Assembly: GCF_004803835.1 (NCBI RefSeq)
Contig: NZ_CP012545.1
Coordinates: 248,001 to 312,000, forward strand
Source of the DNA: Campylobacter sp. RM6914
GTDB taxonomy: Bacteria > Campylobacterota > Campylobacteria > Campylobacterales > Campylobacteraceae
Direction: 5' to 3'
DNA length: 64,000 bases
Shown: positions 38,729-49,986 of the stretch, in pieces
How positions within the stretch are numbered: position 1 is the stretch's first letter
Layout of the letters: every line of letters starts with the position of its first letter
Made by a program: the position numbers and the translations under genes
The notes under the pieces: model-generated
Told to the model about the DNA's origin: nothing
What the model saw: the letters and a program-made list of their open reading frames with translations, nothing else
Databases searched by the model: none

Positions 38729-39604
38729 TTAGTTGTGTTGCTCTTTTAGCTTGCTTAAAAATTCTTCGATATTGTATCTTGCACGGTATTGTTGGCTCAT
38801 AAGGTGTAAAAGTATGTCGCCAAGATCGCAGACAACCCACTCGCCAGAGCTTTCTATACCTAAAAACTGCTCGCCAAGTGGCTTAAGCTTCTCTTTTAGA
38901 TCATCTGTTAGCGATAATGCGTGGCGCTCGCCCATTGTTGTCGCGATAACGACTTGTTTTACGAAATAATCCTTATCACTCATATCAAACACTTGTATCT
39001 CTTCGGCTTTTTTCTCGTCTAAAATTTTCACGATATTTTCTATGCGTTGTTGCATGCTAAGTTCCATATTTTTTCCTTGATAAAATTTTATGATTTCTTC
39101 TTTTAAGACTTCGGGCAAATTTTCTAAACATTCCGAATGTCTAATTTGCGATGAGCTAATGTCTACATGCGTGCCCATTTTTTGCAAATTCTCCGGTATA
39201 TTTATGTGATCGCGCTCTGCTATTACAAATTTCACAAGTGTTTTTAGCCTTGTAAAATCATGCCATTTATCAAGCGTTGCAAGATGATCCGCTCCGATTA
39301 TCAGATATAAATTTGAAATTTCGTATTTTTCATAAAGATGATCTATCGTTTCAATGGTAGGTACCGGACGAGCCTTATTGACTTCAAAATCTGAAATTTC
39401 AACCTTATCAAGATCTCCCCAAAGTCTTGTTATCCACTTTAAACGAAGTTCGGGAGGCGCGGAGTAGTCGCTCTTAAACGGACTTATAAAGGTCGGCATA
39501 ATGACTAGCTTGTCTATATTTAGCTCATTTAAAGCCATTTTTACGACACTATCATGCCCTAAATGCGGAGGATCGAAGCTCCCGCCAAAAAATGCTATAT
39601 TCAA
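38729..39604 (-). CDS. Fusion of NadD (nicotinate-mononucleotide adenylyltransferase) and RsfS (ribosome silencing factor)
   Basis: One uninterrupted frame encodes two known proteins. The first about 180 residues are NadD: NIAFFGGSFDPPHLGHDS with the HxGH-type motif, LIIGADHLATL, and ISSSQIRHS, which makes NaAD in NAD synthesis. The last about 110 residues are RsfS: a run from MELSMQQRIENIVKILDEKK through FDMSDKDYFVKQVVIATT to WVVCDLGDILLHLMSQQYRARY, which blocks joining of ribosome subunits in starvation. In C. jejuni they are separate adjacent genes. Inside the frame, AAGGA precedes the ATG at 39067, so free RsfS could still be made. I prefer TTG at 39604 (AAGG upstream) to the ATG at 39640. 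Confidence 0.88.
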   Translation of the reverse strand: MNIAFFGGSFDPPHLGHDSVVKMALNELNIDKLVIMPTFISPFKSDYSAPPELRLKWITRLWGDLDKVEISDFEVNKARPVPTIETIDHLYEKYEISNLYLIIGADHLATLDKWHDFTRLKTLVKFVIAERDHINIPENLQKMGTHVDISSSQIRHSECLENLPEVLKEEIIKFYQGKNMELSMQQRIENIVKILDEKKAEEIQVFDMSDKDYFVKQVVIATTMGERHALSLTDDLKEKLKPLGEQFLGIESSGEWVVCDLGDILLHLMSQQYRARYNIEEFLSKLKEQHN

Positions 39605-39807
39605 CTCTTGCCTTAAAATCAAATTCGTAGATTGTAGCATATTAAGCTAAAAACAAGCTATAAAATATCACAAATCCCAGTTTCTAATCTAAATTTAAAA
39701 ACTAAAATCGTGATTATATTTAAAATTTAATTATTTTTCTTGATTTAGCTTTTTTTGTAGCTTTTTTTTGTAAAATTACAGTTACTACTTCAATTAAAGG
39801 AGCTGAA

Positions 39808-40809
39808 ATGTCGGTTAAGATAGCTATAAACGGTTTTGGAAGGATAGGCAGATGTGCTGCACGTATCATTTTAGAACGCGATGATTGCGAACTTGTCGCA
39901 ATAAACGACACCGCAAAAAGAGAAATGACTAGATATTTGTTGAAATTTGATACTGTGCATGGGGAATTTAAGCACGATGTTAAGGTTGTTAGTGATGATT
40001 GCATAGAGGTTGACGGAAAGAAGATAAAAGTTTATTCTACAAGAGATGCAAATGAGCTTGACTTTGCCGGATGTGGCGCAGACGTCGTTCTTGAATGTAC
40101 CGGAGCAAATTTGACTTCAGAAAAATGCGAACCGTTTATTAAAAACGGTATTAAAAAAGTCGTTATGAGCGCACCGGCAAAAGACGACACACCAACTTAC
40201 GTTATCGGCGTAAACACCGATGATTATAAAAATGAAGCGATCATATCAAATGCAAGTTGCACTACAAACTGCCTAGCGCCTGTAGTAAAGATTCTTGATA
40301 GTGCGTTTGGTATACAAAAGGGTTTGATGACTACGATCCATGCTTACACTCACGGACAAAGCATACTTGATGTTAAGGGTAAGGATTTCCGCCGCTCTCG
40401 TGCTGCTGCTGCAAATATGATACCAACTACAACCGGCGCGGCAAAAGCTATAGGCAAAGTCATGCCTCACCTGCTTGGCAAGATGCACGGACAAAGTATA
40501 CGCGTGCCTATGCCAAATGTTTCTCTTGTTGATTTAACGGTTGTTTTAGGTAAACAAACGACAGTTGAAGAGGTAAATGAGGCATTTAAAAAAGCAAGTC
40601 TTAATGAATTTAAAAATTTAATCAAAATCGACGATGAATACCGCGTTTCAAGCGATTTTATGAGTGATCCTGCAAGTTCTATATTTGTCCCTGATACAAC
40701 ACAAGTTATCTGTGGCGACATGGTAAAAGTTTTGGCTTGGTATGATAATGAATGGGGCTACTCTGCACGCCTTGTAGACATGGGTGTGTTTGTGGGCAAA
40801 AGGGGCTAA
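39808..40809 (+). CDS. gap: Glyceraldehyde-3-phosphate dehydrogenase
   Basis: This 333-residue enzyme has the NAD motif INGFGRIGR, the catalytic cysteine 151 in [12 protein letters not shown] and the histidine in IHAYTHGQ. It works in glycolysis and gluconeogenesis. AAAGGAGCTGAA precedes the ATG. It begins the gap-pgk-tpiA operon, with pgk starting one base after the stop. Confidence 0.97.
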   Translation: MSVKIAINGFGRIGRCAARIILERDDCELVAINDTAKREMTRYLLKFDTVHGEFKHDVKVVSDDCIEVDGKKIKVYSTRDANELDFAGCGADVVLECTGANLTSEKCEPFIKNGIKKVVMSAPAKDDTPTYVIGVNTDDYKNEAIISNASCTTNCLAPVVKILDSAFGIQKGLMTTIHAYTHGQSILDVKGKDFRRSRAAAANMIPTTTGAAKAIGKVMPHLLGKMHGQSIRVPMPNVSLVDLTVVLGKQTTVEEVNEAFKKASLNEFKNLIKIDDEYRVSSDFMSDPASSIFVPDTTQVICGDMVKVLAWYDNEWGYSARLVDMGVFVGKRG

Positions 40810-40810
40810 A

Positions 40811-42019
40811 ATGCACGGAATCATCTCGGTAAAAGATATAAATTTAGCAAATAAAAGCGTCTTTATAAGGTGTGATTTTAACGTTCCTATGGATGAATTT
40901 GGCAATATAACCGATGATAGGAGAATTTTTACTGCACTTCCTACCATAAAATACTGCCTTGATCAAGGTTGTAAAATAGTCCTTGCATCGCATTTAGGAC
41001 GCCCTAAAAATGGCTACGAAGAAGCATTTTCGCTAAAGCCGGTAGCAAAGAGACTTTCGTTCTTACTGCACCAAGAGGTAAAAATGGCAACCGACGTTAT
41101 TGGGCCTGATGCAAAAGAGAAGGCTAAAAATTTAAAACAAGGCGAGATTTTGCTTCTTGAAAATTTACGCTTTGAAAAGGGTGAAACTAAAAACGATGAA
41201 AATTTAGCTCGCGAGCTAAGTGGATTTGGCGAAGTGTATGTAAACGACGCTTTTGGCGTATGCCATAGAGCTCATGCTTCTGTTGAAGCCGTGGTTAAAT
41301 TTTATGATGAAAATACAAAAGCTGCTGGATTTTTACTACAAAAAGAGATCGAATTTGCCGAAAAACTTATCAAAAAACCGGCTCGTCCTTTTGTTGCAGT
41401 TGTGGGCGGAAGTAAGGTTAGCGGCAAACTTCAAGCGCTTAAAAACCTACTGCCTCGCGTTGATAAACTCATCATCGGTGGCGGAATGGCGTTTACATTT
41501 TTAAAGGCCATGGGTGAAAATATCGGTAACTCGCTTTTGGAAGAAGAGCTTGTTGAAGAGGCATTAATGGTGCTTAAAAAAGGCAAAGAACTGGGTGTTA
41601 AAATTTATCTTCCTGTTGATGTTGTCGCGGCTCAAAGTTTTTCAAACGATAGTGCCGTTAAATTTGTAACTGCACAAGAGATTCCTGCAGGATGGATGGG
41701 GCTTGATATCGGTCCTGCTAGTATTAGACTTTTCCAAGAGGCGATAATAGATGCTCAAACTATCTGGTGGAACGGGCCGATGGGTGTTTTCGAGATGGAT
41801 AAATTCTCTAAAGGCAGCATAAAAATGAGCCACAGCATCGCTGAAACACATGCAACTACGGTTGTTGGCGGAGGCGATACGGCCGATGTTGTCGCTCGTG
41901 CAGGAGATGCCGATGAGATGACTTTTATCTCAACTGGAGGCGGAGCAAGCTTAGAGCTTATAGAGGGCAAAGAGCTTCCAGGTGTCAAGCCTCTTAGACG
42001 AAGCGGTGTAGAGCAATGA
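40811..42019 (+). CDS. pgk: Phosphoglycerate kinase
   Basis: This 402-residue enzyme starts [15 protein letters not shown] at 40811, immediately after gap. Motifs: [40 protein letters not shown] and the C-terminal nucleotide site GGGDTADV with [10 protein letters not shown]. An upstream start at 40784 would lie within gap and is not needed. It overlaps tpiA by four bases. Confidence 0.97.
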   Translation: MHGIISVKDINLANKSVFIRCDFNVPMDEFGNITDDRRIFTALPTIKYCLDQGCKIVLASHLGRPKNGYEEAFSLKPVAKRLSFLLHQEVKMATDVIGPDAKEKAKNLKQGEILLLENLRFEKGETKNDENLARELSGFGEVYVNDAFGVCHRAHASVEAVVKFYDENTKAAGFLLQKEIEFAEKLIKKPARPFVAVVGGSKVSGKLQALKNLLPRVDKLIIGGGMAFTFLKAMGENIGNSLLEEELVEEALMVLKKGKELGVKIYLPVDVVAAQSFSNDSAVKFVTAQEIPAGWMGLDIGPASIRLFQEAIIDAQTIWWNGPMGVFEMDKFSKGSIKMSHSIAETHATTVVGGGDTADVVARAGDADEMTFISTGGGASLELIEGKELPGVKPLRRSGVEQ

Positions 42020-42690
42020 TATTTGCAGCAAATTTAAAGTGTAACCACACAAGGGATAGCTTTAATGAGTATGCTAAAATTTTAAATGAAAATTTAAAAG
42101 ACGAAAATGTCCTCGTCTTTGCCCCTGCTACTACCTTTTTAAATGAGGAGTTTAAATTTACCCTTGGGGCGCAAAATTTCTATCCATGCGAAAGCGGCTC
42201 ATATACGGGCGAGATAGGCAAGGCTATGCTTGATGAATTTAATATCAAAACCGTGCTTATCGGACATTCGGAAAGACGTGAAATTTTAGGCGAGAGCGAG
42301 GAGTTTTTGAGAGCTAAATTTGATTTTGCTGTCAAAAATGGATGGAGAGTGGTTTATTGTATCGGCGAGAGCTTAGAGTTATTTGAGAGTGGAAAAACAC
42401 GCGAATGGCTAGACTTACAACTTGCAAATATCGATCTGGGATATAAAAATTTAGTTATCGCCTATGAGCCGATCTGGGCGATAGGAACTGATAAGAGTGC
42501 AAGCGCAGAGCAGGTGGGTGAAATTTTAGAATTTATAGCTTCAAAGACTAGTGCACCGCTACTTTACGGCGGAAGCGTAAATGCTAAAAATATCGCTGAA
42601 ATTTGCAAGGTTAAACACTGTGGCGGAGTGCTAGTAGGAACAGCAAGTTGGGATGCTAGCAACTTCTTAAATTTAATAGCGTCGTGCTGA
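42016..42690 (+). CDS. tpiA: Triosephosphate isomerase
   Basis: This 224-residue barrel enzyme has the catalytic Lys in FAANLKCN, the His in IGHSERRE and the Glu in [11 protein letters not shown]. The C-terminal phosphate loop is [10 protein letters not shown]. It is a little shorter than the usual 250, as in other Campylobacter. ATGA overlap with pgk. The operon ends here. Confidence 0.96.
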   Translation: MIFAANLKCNHTRDSFNEYAKILNENLKDENVLVFAPATTFLNEEFKFTLGAQNFYPCESGSYTGEIGKAMLDEFNIKTVLIGHSERREILGESEEFLRAKFDFAVKNGWRVVYCIGESLELFESGKTREWLDLQLANIDLGYKNLVIAYEPIWAIGTDKSASAEQVGEILEFIASKTSAPLLYGGSVNAKNIAEICKVKHCGGVLVGTASWDASNFLNLIASC

Positions 42691-42694
42691 ATTC

Positions 42695-42786
42695 TTTTGT
42701 GTGATTTTTGCGAAGCTAGAAAATTTCATCCCTCAACAAGCTATATGCCTAGTCTTAGGATGGAGTTTTGTCGCAATCACAAAAAA
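42695..42786. repeat. Long imperfect inverted repeat between tpiA and fabI
   Basis: Left arm (from 42695: TTTTGTGTGATTTTTGCGA, ending at CATCC 42727-42731) pairs with the right arm (from GGATG 42758-42762 to TCGCAATCACAAAAAA near 42786). The stem is about 30 bp with internal bulges. The left arm shares TTTGCGAAG followed by AAAATTT with the element at 7791. It could be a terminator of the gap operon or a small repeated palindrome. Confidence 0.5.
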
Positions 42787-42915
42787 TCACCACAAAATAT
42801 TTTCAGTGATAATAAAAAACAAATAAACAAAACTGCAAAGTATCGTGAGATTAAACAAAGCTGTTTGTAAATTTACAAATCAACAAAACATAAACTCACG
42901 GTATAAGCAGAATGA

Positions 42916-43749
<834 letters not shown>

Positions 43750-43768
43750 ATAACAAGTCTATAAAATT

Positions 43769-43893
43769 TTTTGTATTTCATTCACTCAAAGCGGACGTGA
43801 CTTCCGTCATCGCTCCGCAATGCACGAAAAACCTTTCTTGCTGCCGCTTGAAGGGTTTTTTGGTATGTGGCTTTTCGTTCATAAAATACAAAA
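43769..43893. repeat. Nested inverted repeats downstream of fabI
   Basis: Outer arms 43769-43792 and 43870-43893 match at about 19 of 24 positions (TTTTGTATTT at one end, AAAGC at the other). Inside lie GCGGA (43791-43795) with TCCGC (43814-43818), and the fabI terminator. Third long intergenic inverted repeat in the window. Confidence 0.45.
43827..43861 (+). terminator. Terminator of fabI
   Basis: AAAAACCTTTC (43827-43837) pairs with GAAGGGTTTTT (43850-43860) with one mismatch and a 12-base loop; the T run follows on the right side of the stem. Confidence 0.75.
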
Positions 43894-43970
43894 CTTAATG
43901 CTATTGTTAAACAACCCTATTTTAGGGTAATATAAAATCTCTACACAAAACTACAAAATAAAGGATAACC

Positions 43971-44993
43971 ATGTCAAAACTTTTCACACCTTTTAAAATC
44001 GGAAATTCTGTGATCAAAAATCGTATCGTAATGCCGCCGATGTGTATGTATAAGGTAAAGGACGATAATGGCTTTCCAAGATGCTTTCATAGGCTTCATT
44101 ATGCTGCTCGCTCACTTGGTGGAGCAGGGTTAATCATCGTAGAAGCTACAGCGATTGAGCCAAGAGGCAGGATCACTCATAATGATCTTGGAATTTGGAA
44201 TGACGAGCAAAAAGAAGCACACGCAAGACTGGTTAAGGAGTGCGTTAAATACGGAGCAAAAATGGCCATCCAGTTAGCGCATGCAGGACGAAAAAGTGAG
44301 TGTGACGACACGCCCTTGGCGCCAAGTGCACTCAAATTTAGCGATGAGTATCAAATTCCAAAAGTAATGAGTTTGGATGATATCGCGCAAGTGAAGTCAA
44401 ATTTCATCAATGCGGCAATTCGTGCACAAAGTGCAGGCTATGAGATCATCGAAATTCACGCGGCGCACGGATATTTGATAAATCAATTTTTAAGCAAGAG
44501 TGTAAATAAGAGAGAGGACAACTATGGTGGAAGCTTTGAAAATCGCACAAGACTTTTAAAAGAAATTTTAACCGAAATGAAGGCAGCAGTAAGTATCCCT
44601 ATCGGTGTGCGACTAAGCGCGGATAGTTGGAAAAGCGATGACTATGATATAGATGAGAGCGTGCGTCTTGCAAAAGAGCTTGAGAACTTAGGGGCGGCAT
44701 TTATCCATGTATCATCCGGCGGAGTGCATTCAAATGTCGATAGAGCGCCGAAATTTGTGCCGCTTTATCAAGCCGGATATGCAAAGGCTATCAAAGAAGT
44801 TGTAAAAATTCCTGTTATAGTGGTCGGACTTATAACTACAGCAAGCGAGGGCGAAGCTTTGTTGCTTGGAGATGTCTGTGACGGTGTGGCGTATGGCAGA
44901 GAGCTACTTAGAAATCCAAATTTTGCTCAAACGGCTATGAGAGATCTTGGTGAAAAAGAGCTTATAGAAAAGCCGTATAGAAGAGCTTTTTAA
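43971..44993 (+). CDS. Old Yellow Enzyme family NADH:flavin oxidoreductase (NamA/YqjM-like)
   Basis: This 340-residue FMN barrel enzyme reduces activated C=C bonds with NAD(P)H. Features of the YqjM class are MSKLFTPFKIGNSVIKNRIVMPPMCMYK with the FMN-contacting Cys, AIQLAHAGRK, EIHAAHGYLINQFLSKSVNKREDNYGGS with catalytic His-His, and the C-terminal VAYGRELLRNPNFA. The natural substrate is not known. AAAGGATAACC precedes the ATG. Stands alone between fabI and polA. Confidence 0.9.
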   Translation: MSKLFTPFKIGNSVIKNRIVMPPMCMYKVKDDNGFPRCFHRLHYAARSLGGAGLIIVEATAIEPRGRITHNDLGIWNDEQKEAHARLVKECVKYGAKMAIQLAHAGRKSECDDTPLAPSALKFSDEYQIPKVMSLDDIAQVKSNFINAAIRAQSAGYEIIEIHAAHGYLINQFLSKSVNKREDNYGGSFENRTRLLKEILTEMKAAVSIPIGVRLSADSWKSDDYDIDESVRLAKELENLGAAFIHVSSGGVHSNVDRAPKFVPLYQAGYAKAIKEVVKIPVIVVGLITTASEGEALLLGDVCDGVAYGRELLRNPNFAQTAMRDLGEKELIEKPYRRAF

Positions 44994-45027
44994 GTATAAT
45001 AACTAAAATTTTTAACTAGGCAATAAA

Positions 45028-47679
45028 ATGAACAACGAACAAAAAACACTTACTATTATCGATACATTTGGATTTTTCTTTAGGCTTTATTATGCCATGC
45101 CGAATTTAAAAAATAGCGACGGAAAGCCAAGCGGAATGGTTAGCGGTTTTGCAAATTTCATTATGAATTTGGCTGAATTTAAAAGTGATTATATAATTTT
45201 TGCGCTTGATAGCAAGGGTAAAACTTTACGCCATGAAATGAGTGAGGCATATAAAGCTAATCGCTCAGAGCCACCATTGGCTCTTAAAGAGCAACTCCCG
45301 GTTTGCATCGATCTGATCGAAAAAATGGGGCTTTGTTCTATCTCGCGCGATAAATACGAAGCTGATGATATCATCGCAAGTGCGGTAAAAAGTTGCAAGG
45401 AACAGGGCATTTTTGTGCGGATCGTTACCCACGATAAAGACCTTTATCAGCTTATCGAAGATGGTAAGGTAAGCATTTATAGCCCGCAAAGTAAGATCGA
45501 GCATGATAGTGCGAGTTGTGTTGAAAAATACGGTGTAAAACCTGAGCAAATTCGTGACTTTTTAGCACTTGTCGGTGATAGCTCGGATAACATCCCGGGC
45601 GTAAAAGGCATAGGTGCAAAGGGGGCTAAAAAGCTACTTGACGAATTTGGAAATTTAGACGGTGTGTATGAGAATTTAAGCCTAGTTTCAAACGAGCGTA
45701 TAAGAAACATGCTGTTTGAAGGTAGAGATAGTGCCTTTTTTAGCAAAAAACTTGCTACTCTTTTTGATGATGTTGAAATTTCACTAGAAGATATAAAAAA
45801 GGCGAAATTTCCCGAGAAAAATCCCCTACTAAACGTCGCGGACGAGCTAAGGGAGTATAATTTAAATCGCATACTAAAATCTATACAAAACGAGAGTGAA
45901 AATACAACAAAAGAGCTTGGTTTTGAAGCGGTTTTGCTAACAAATGAGAGCGAGATAGAAGAGCTACTTTCAAACATAACCCCGGATACGCTTGTTAGCT
46001 TTGATACGGAAACGACTAGTGTCGACGCTAGTAACGCGAGTATTGTCGGCTTTAGCTTTTGTTTTAACGATACAAAGGCGTATTATGTTCCTGTGGCTCA
46101 CAGCTATCTTGGCGTGCCAAAGCAAGTTAGCCATGAGCTTGCCAAGTGGGCGATAGGGCAAATTTATAAAGGTTGTGTCATAGGTCAAAATTTAAAATAC
46201 GACTTTAAGATCGTGTGGAATAATTTTGGCATAAAACCTCCTAAAAATTTTAAAGATACAATGATACTGGCCTGGCTTAGTGAGCCAAGTCTTGCAGTAG
46301 GCATGGATGCGCTTGCCAAGAGGCTTTATGAGTATGAAACGATAAAATTTGAAAGTGTGGTAAAAAAGGGCGAGACATTTGCAAATGTTGTCCTAGAAAA
46401 TGCCGTAAAATACGCAGCTGAAGATGCTTGGATAACTCTTAAATTTTATCATACGTTTTTAAATTTGCTTGATCCTGAACTTATAAAACTAGCTAATGAC
46501 TTAGAATTTGAGTTTATTTTAACGCTATTTAATATGGAAAACGAAGGTATTGGGCTTGATGTGATGAAGATGAGGTCACTGATAGAAAGTAACGATAAAA
46601 ATTTAAAGCGACTTACAAGTGAAATTTACGAGCTTAGCGGCGAAACGTTTAATATAAATTCCGTAAAACAGCTTGGTGAAGTGCTTTTTGAACACCTAAA
46701 ACTTCCTGTAAAGAAAAAGACAAAAACAGGCTATAGCACCGATGAAGCAGTCCTTAGCGAGATCATCGACACTCATGCCGTGGTGGCTAAAATTTTAGAC
46801 TATAGAGAGCTTTATAAGCTTCAAAGTACGTATTGTGAGCCGCTTTTAAATTTGGCTTTAAAAGATGAAGATAGAAGAATTTATACCAGCTTTTTACAAA
46901 CCGGAACAAGCACAGGGCGACTCTCTAGTAAAAACCCGAATTTGCAAAATATCCCTGCACGCGGACGTATGGCAAAAGAGGTTAGGTCTGCTTTCATAGC
47001 TAAAAGAGGTTTTAGCTTGGTTGGACTTGACTACTCGCAAATCGAGCTTAGACTTCTTGCGCATTTTAGTAAGGATGAGGCCTTGCTTAGGGCATTTGCA
47101 AACGATGAGGATATCCATGCAAGAACGGCGATTAGTATCTTTGGAGAGAGCAATGATCATAACCGCGCAGTGGCTAAAAGTATAAATTTCGGACTGATTT
47201 ACGGTATGGGCTCAAGCAAGCTAGCTGCGCAAGTAGGCATATCAAGAGCCGAGGCTAAAGAGTATATCGAACGCTATTTTAGGGTATTTCCTAGTATAAA
47301 GGGCTTTTTGGAAGGTATCAAAACAGATGCTAAAAACAACGGTTTTGTAAAGACTTTGTTTAATAGAAAGCGGTATTTTGACTTTACAAACGCTACTCCT
47401 ATGCAGATCGCAATGTATGAAAGAGAAGCTGTAAATACGAAATTTCAAGGCTCTGCGGCAGACATTATAAAGCTTGCCATGGTTGAAATTTCTCGTATAA
47501 CAGACGATAGAGCCAAGATGTTGCTTCAAATTCATGATGAGCTTATCTTTGAAGTAGCCGATGAGTATGTTGATGAGTTTGGCGCAAAAGCTCAAAAGAT
47601 AATGCAAGAAATTTATACTCTTAACGTGCCTTTGAAAACTTCGTTAAATAGCGCTAAAAACTGGGGTGAGTTAAAGTAA
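45028..47679 (+). CDS. polA: DNA polymerase I
   Basis: This 883-residue polymerase has three parts. The 5'-3' exonuclease (about residues 1-285) has DTFGFFFRLYYAMP, IFALDSKGKTLRHE, YEADDIIAS and DNIPGVKGIGAKGA. The 3'-5' exonuclease keeps the Asp-x-Glu pair in VSFDTETTSVD, so proofreading may be active. The polymerase domain has LQTGTSTGRLSSKNPNLQNIP, GLDYSQIELRLLAHFS (motif A), RAVAKSINFGLIYGM (motif B) and LLQIHDELIFE (motif C). Convergent with the ttd genes; a shared hairpin lies between. Confidence 0.97.
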   Translation: MNNEQKTLTIIDTFGFFFRLYYAMPNLKNSDGKPSGMVSGFANFIMNLAEFKSDYIIFALDSKGKTLRHEMSEAYKANRSEPPLALKEQLPVCIDLIEKMGLCSISRDKYEADDIIASAVKSCKEQGIFVRIVTHDKDLYQLIEDGKVSIYSPQSKIEHDSASCVEKYGVKPEQIRDFLALVGDSSDNIPGVKGIGAKGAKKLLDEFGNLDGVYENLSLVSNERIRNMLFEGRDSAFFSKKLATLFDDVEISLEDIKKAKFPEKNPLLNVADELREYNLNRILKSIQNESENTTKELGFEAVLLTNESEIEELLSNITPDTLVSFDTETTSVDASNASIVGFSFCFNDTKAYYVPVAHSYLGVPKQVSHELAKWAIGQIYKGCVIGQNLKYDFKIVWNNFGIKPPKNFKDTMILAWLSEPSLAVGMDALAKRLYEYETIKFESVVKKGETFANVVLENAVKYAAEDAWITLKFYHTFLNLLDPELIKLANDLEFEFILTLFNMENEGIGLDVMKMRSLIESNDKNLKRLTSEIYELSGETFNINSVKQLGEVLFEHLKLPVKKKTKTGYSTDEAVLSEIIDTHAVVAKILDYRELYKLQSTYCEPLLNLALKDEDRRIYTSFLQTGTSTGRLSSKNPNLQNIPARGRMAKEVRSAFIAKRGFSLVGLDYSQIELRLLAHFSKDEALLRAFANDEDIHARTAISIFGESNDHNRAVAKSINFGLIYGMGSSKLAAQVGISRAEAKEYIERYFRVFPSIKGFLEGIKTDAKNNGFVKTLFNRKRYFDFTNATPMQIAMYEREAVNTKFQGSAADIIKLAMVEISRITDDRAKMLLQIHDELIFEVADEYVDEFGAKAQKIMQEIYTLNVPLKTSLNSAKNWGELK

Positions 47680-47687
47680 AAGCAAAT

Positions 47688-47709
47688 AAGGCGGGAGTGC
47701 CCCCGCCTT
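47688..47709. terminator. Bidirectional terminator between polA and ttdB
   Basis: AAGGCGGG (47688-47695) and CCCGCCTT (47701-47708) form a perfect GC-rich 8-bp stem with an AGTGC loop, between two convergent genes. T-rich DNA follows on the minus strand. Confidence 0.82.
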
Positions 47710-47712
47710 TGG

Positions 47713-48327
47713 TTATTTTATAAATCCAACTTCTTTGATAATCTTTTCTACTGCGGCGTCTTTTTTCTCGTTAAATTTGATCTTGTTTTGCTCAAAAAGG
47801 TTGTTGCCGTGGGCGTCTATGGAGACGATTAATGGTCCAAATTCTTTCACGCGGCAGTTCCATAATGTCTCAGGCATGCCAAGATCTTTCCAGTTTGCAC
47901 TCTCTATCTCTTCAACCTGAGTGGCTGCGATAACGGCACATCCTGCCGGAAACACGCAGTGTATCGCGCCAAATTTAGCGCAACCATCCATAGTGCCATC
48001 TCCCATGCCGCCTTTGCCTACTATCACTCTAACCCCGGTTTTTTCGATAAATTCTTTTTCAAATTTTTCCATTCTCATACTGGTTGTAGGCCCAACCGAG
48101 ACTATCTCATACTGCTCGTCTCCTTCAAGCTTTCTTATGATAGGACCCGCGTGAAATATCGCTCCGCCGTTTATATCAAGTGGCAGGTCGCGTCCTTCTT
48201 CGACCACTCTTCTATGAGCTACGTCACGGCATGTCACGATGTTGCCGCTAAGATATATTATGTCGCCGATTTTTATATCCTCTAAGTCTTTTGCACTAAC
48301 CGGTGTGGTTAAAATTTTCTTACTCAT
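47713..48327 (-). CDS. ttdB: Class I hydro-lyase beta subunit (fumarate hydratase / L-tartrate dehydratase)
   Basis: This 204-residue subunit corresponds to the C-terminal part of class I fumarases. Motifs: [41 protein letters not shown] and [14 protein letters not shown]. Length matches the E. coli TtdB subunit. It overlaps the alpha subunit by eight bases and ends the lar-ttd operon. The sequence does not decide between malate/fumarate and tartrate/oxaloacetate; ttdB is used as a family label. Confidence 0.85.
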   Translation of the reverse strand: MSKKILTTPVSAKDLEDIKIGDIIYLSGNIVTCRDVAHRRVVEEGRDLPLDINGGAIFHAGPIIRKLEGDEQYEIVSVGPTTSMRMEKFEKEFIEKTGVRVIVGKGGMGDGTMDGCAKFGAIHCVFPAGCAVIAATQVEEIESANWKDLGMPETLWNCRVKEFGPLIVSIDAHGNNLFEQNKIKFNEKKDAAVEKIIKEVGFIK

Positions 48328-49222
48328 ATCTAAAATCCTTATGCGATGTTACTTTGTAGTTTAGGTTTTTATCCCAGATGATGTGCCCTTTTCTGTGCGA
48401 CCAACAGCCGACATTTACGGCTACACCGATGACAGAAGGGTGTCTAGCGTTATTTTCTATATGCACGCCCATGACAGAGTTTTGACCACTCATGCCCTGA
48501 GGTCCAAGTCCGATAGAGTTTATACCATCTTCTAGCAAGCGCTCCATTTTGGCGGCTCTTTCGTTTGGATTATGAGTGCCAAGAGGTCTCATAAGCGCCT
48601 TTTTAGATAAAAGCGAAGCGACATCTATCGAAGTTCCGATACCGACTCCAACAAGTAGCGGAGGACAGGCGTTTAAGCCATAGCTTGTCATTATATCCAT
48701 AACAAACTGCGTAACACCCTCGTATCCCATGCCTGGCATTAGCACAGTCGCTTTTCCTGGCAAGCTACATCCGCCACCAGCCATGTAGGTGTAAATTTCA
48801 CACTCATCGCTATCAGGAACTATTTCCCAAAATACCGAAGGAGTGCCTTTACCGATGTTTTTGCCTGTATTATACTCATCAAATGTTTCAACACTGTTGT
48901 GTCTTAGCGGAGCTTCTTTGGTTGCTTTAAACGTAGCCTCTCTTAAAAGCTCTTCAAGTTCGCCGATAAGCGGGAAATTTGCTCCACATTTTATAAAATA
49001 CTGCATAACGCCGGTATCTTGACAGGATGGGCGGTCTAGCTTTTTTGCTAACTCTTGGTTTTTAAACATCGTTTCATATATCGTCTTTGCCAAAGGTGCA
49101 CTCTCTTGCTTGCTTAGCTCCTCTAGCTTTGCCGTTACGTCATCTGGCAAGACTTTGCCGCTATATCCGACAAATTTCGCCATGATATCAGTCATTTTTG
49201 CGACAGCTTGTTCTTTTTGCAT
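48320..49222 (-). CDS. ttdA: Class I hydro-lyase alpha subunit with 4Fe-4S cluster
   Basis: This 300-residue subunit carries the 4Fe-4S cluster that binds the substrate hydroxyl. The three cluster cysteines are in [29 protein letters not shown] and [12 protein letters not shown]. coli TtdA has about 303 residues, and two-subunit fumarases are similar. GGAGAAGGT precedes the ATG, 17 bases after larB. The cluster would be oxygen-sensitive, consistent with a microaerobic or anaerobic lifestyle. Placement behind four lar genes suggests the substrate comes from the LarA racemase. Confidence 0.87.
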   Translation of the reverse strand: MQKEQAVAKMTDIMAKFVGYSGKVLPDDVTAKLEELSKQESAPLAKTIYETMFKNQELAKKLDRPSCQDTGVMQYFIKCGANFPLIGELEELLREATFKATKEAPLRHNSVETFDEYNTGKNIGKGTPSVFWEIVPDSDECEIYTYMAGGGCSLPGKATVLMPGMGYEGVTQFVMDIMTSYGLNACPPLLVGVGIGTSIDVASLLSKKALMRPLGTHNPNERAAKMERLLEDGINSIGLGPQGMSGQNSVMGVHIENNARHPSVIGVAVNVGCWSHRKGHIIWDKNLNYKVTSHKDFRYE

Positions 49223-49239
49223 ACCTTCTCCTTTAAATT

Positions 49240-49986
49240 TTATAGATGATTTATTATACTTGCGTTGTAAGCAGCGCCGTATCCGTTGTCGATATTTACG
49301 ACACTGATCCCGTTTGCACAGCTATTTAACATACCAAGAAGTGCCGCCACTCCACCAAAACTAGCCCCATACCCAACACTTGTAGGAACGGCGATAACCG
49401 GAGCTTTTACAAGACCTGCGACCACGCTAGGAAGCGCACCTTCCATGCCGGCAACGGCGATGATAACCTTTGCTTTTTGGATAGTTTCTAAATTTAAAAA
49501 CAGCCTATGTATCCCAGCCACACCGATATCTGAAATTTTTACCACGCTGTTGCCAAGGATCTTTGCCGTCTCGTAAGCCTCTTCGACCACCGCAGCATCG
49601 GAAGTGCCAGCAGAAACGATGGCTATATAGCTTTGTGTCGTAGCTAAAGGTTTTGGCGTGATGCTTATTGTGTTGCCACGCTCGTTAAAATTTACATTTT
49701 CAAACTCGCTTGATAAAAGCTCGTAAATTTCACGATTTGTGCGAGTGATTAGGATATTTTGATCGTATTTTAGTATGCTTAAGACTATGGCTCTTATCTC
49801 ACTTTGGCTTTTACCGGCACCATAAATCACCTCAGCAACACCGTTTCTAAGCTCTCTTTGCCTATCTATCTTAGCACATCCTATGTCCTCAAAAGGGTAG
49901 TTTTTAAGAAATTTAAATGCGCTTTCCTCGTTTATCTCGCCTGATTTTACAGCTTTTATGAAATTTGAAATTTCACTTTTTGTCAT
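49240..49986 (-). CDS. larB: LarB, pyridinium-3,5-biscarboxylic acid mononucleotide synthase
   Basis: This 248-residue protein starts nickel-pincer cofactor synthesis by carboxylating and hydrolysing nicotinic acid adenine dinucleotide. The C-terminal half resembles PurE: IVSAGTSDAAVVEEAYETAKILG, DIGVAGIHRL, VAGMEGALPSVVAGL and PTSVGYGASFGGVAALLGML. The N-terminal part has FKNYPFEDIGCAKIDRQRELRNG, seen in LarB proteins. Its ATG overlaps the larE stop (ATGA). Confidence 0.93.
   Translation of the reverse strand: MTKSEISNFIKAVKSGEINEESAFKFLKNYPFEDIGCAKIDRQRELRNGVAEVIYGAGKSQSEIRAIVLSILKYDQNILITRTNREIYELLSSEFENVNFNERGNTISITPKPLATTQSYIAIVSAGTSDAAVVEEAYETAKILGNSVVKISDIGVAGIHRLFLNLETIQKAKVIIAVAGMEGALPSVVAGLVKAPVIAVPTSVGYGASFGGVAALLGMLNSCANGISVVNIDNGYGAAYNASIINHL

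Noticed and set aside
43791-43818. Separate small terminator GCGGA/TCCGC
   Set aside because: The stem is short with a long loop and no T run; it is better described as part of the nested repeat region after fabI.
45477-45977. 166-codon frame on the minus strand inside polA
   Set aside because: Ser/Phe-rich sequence typical of the antisense of an AT-rich gene; polA is intact over it.
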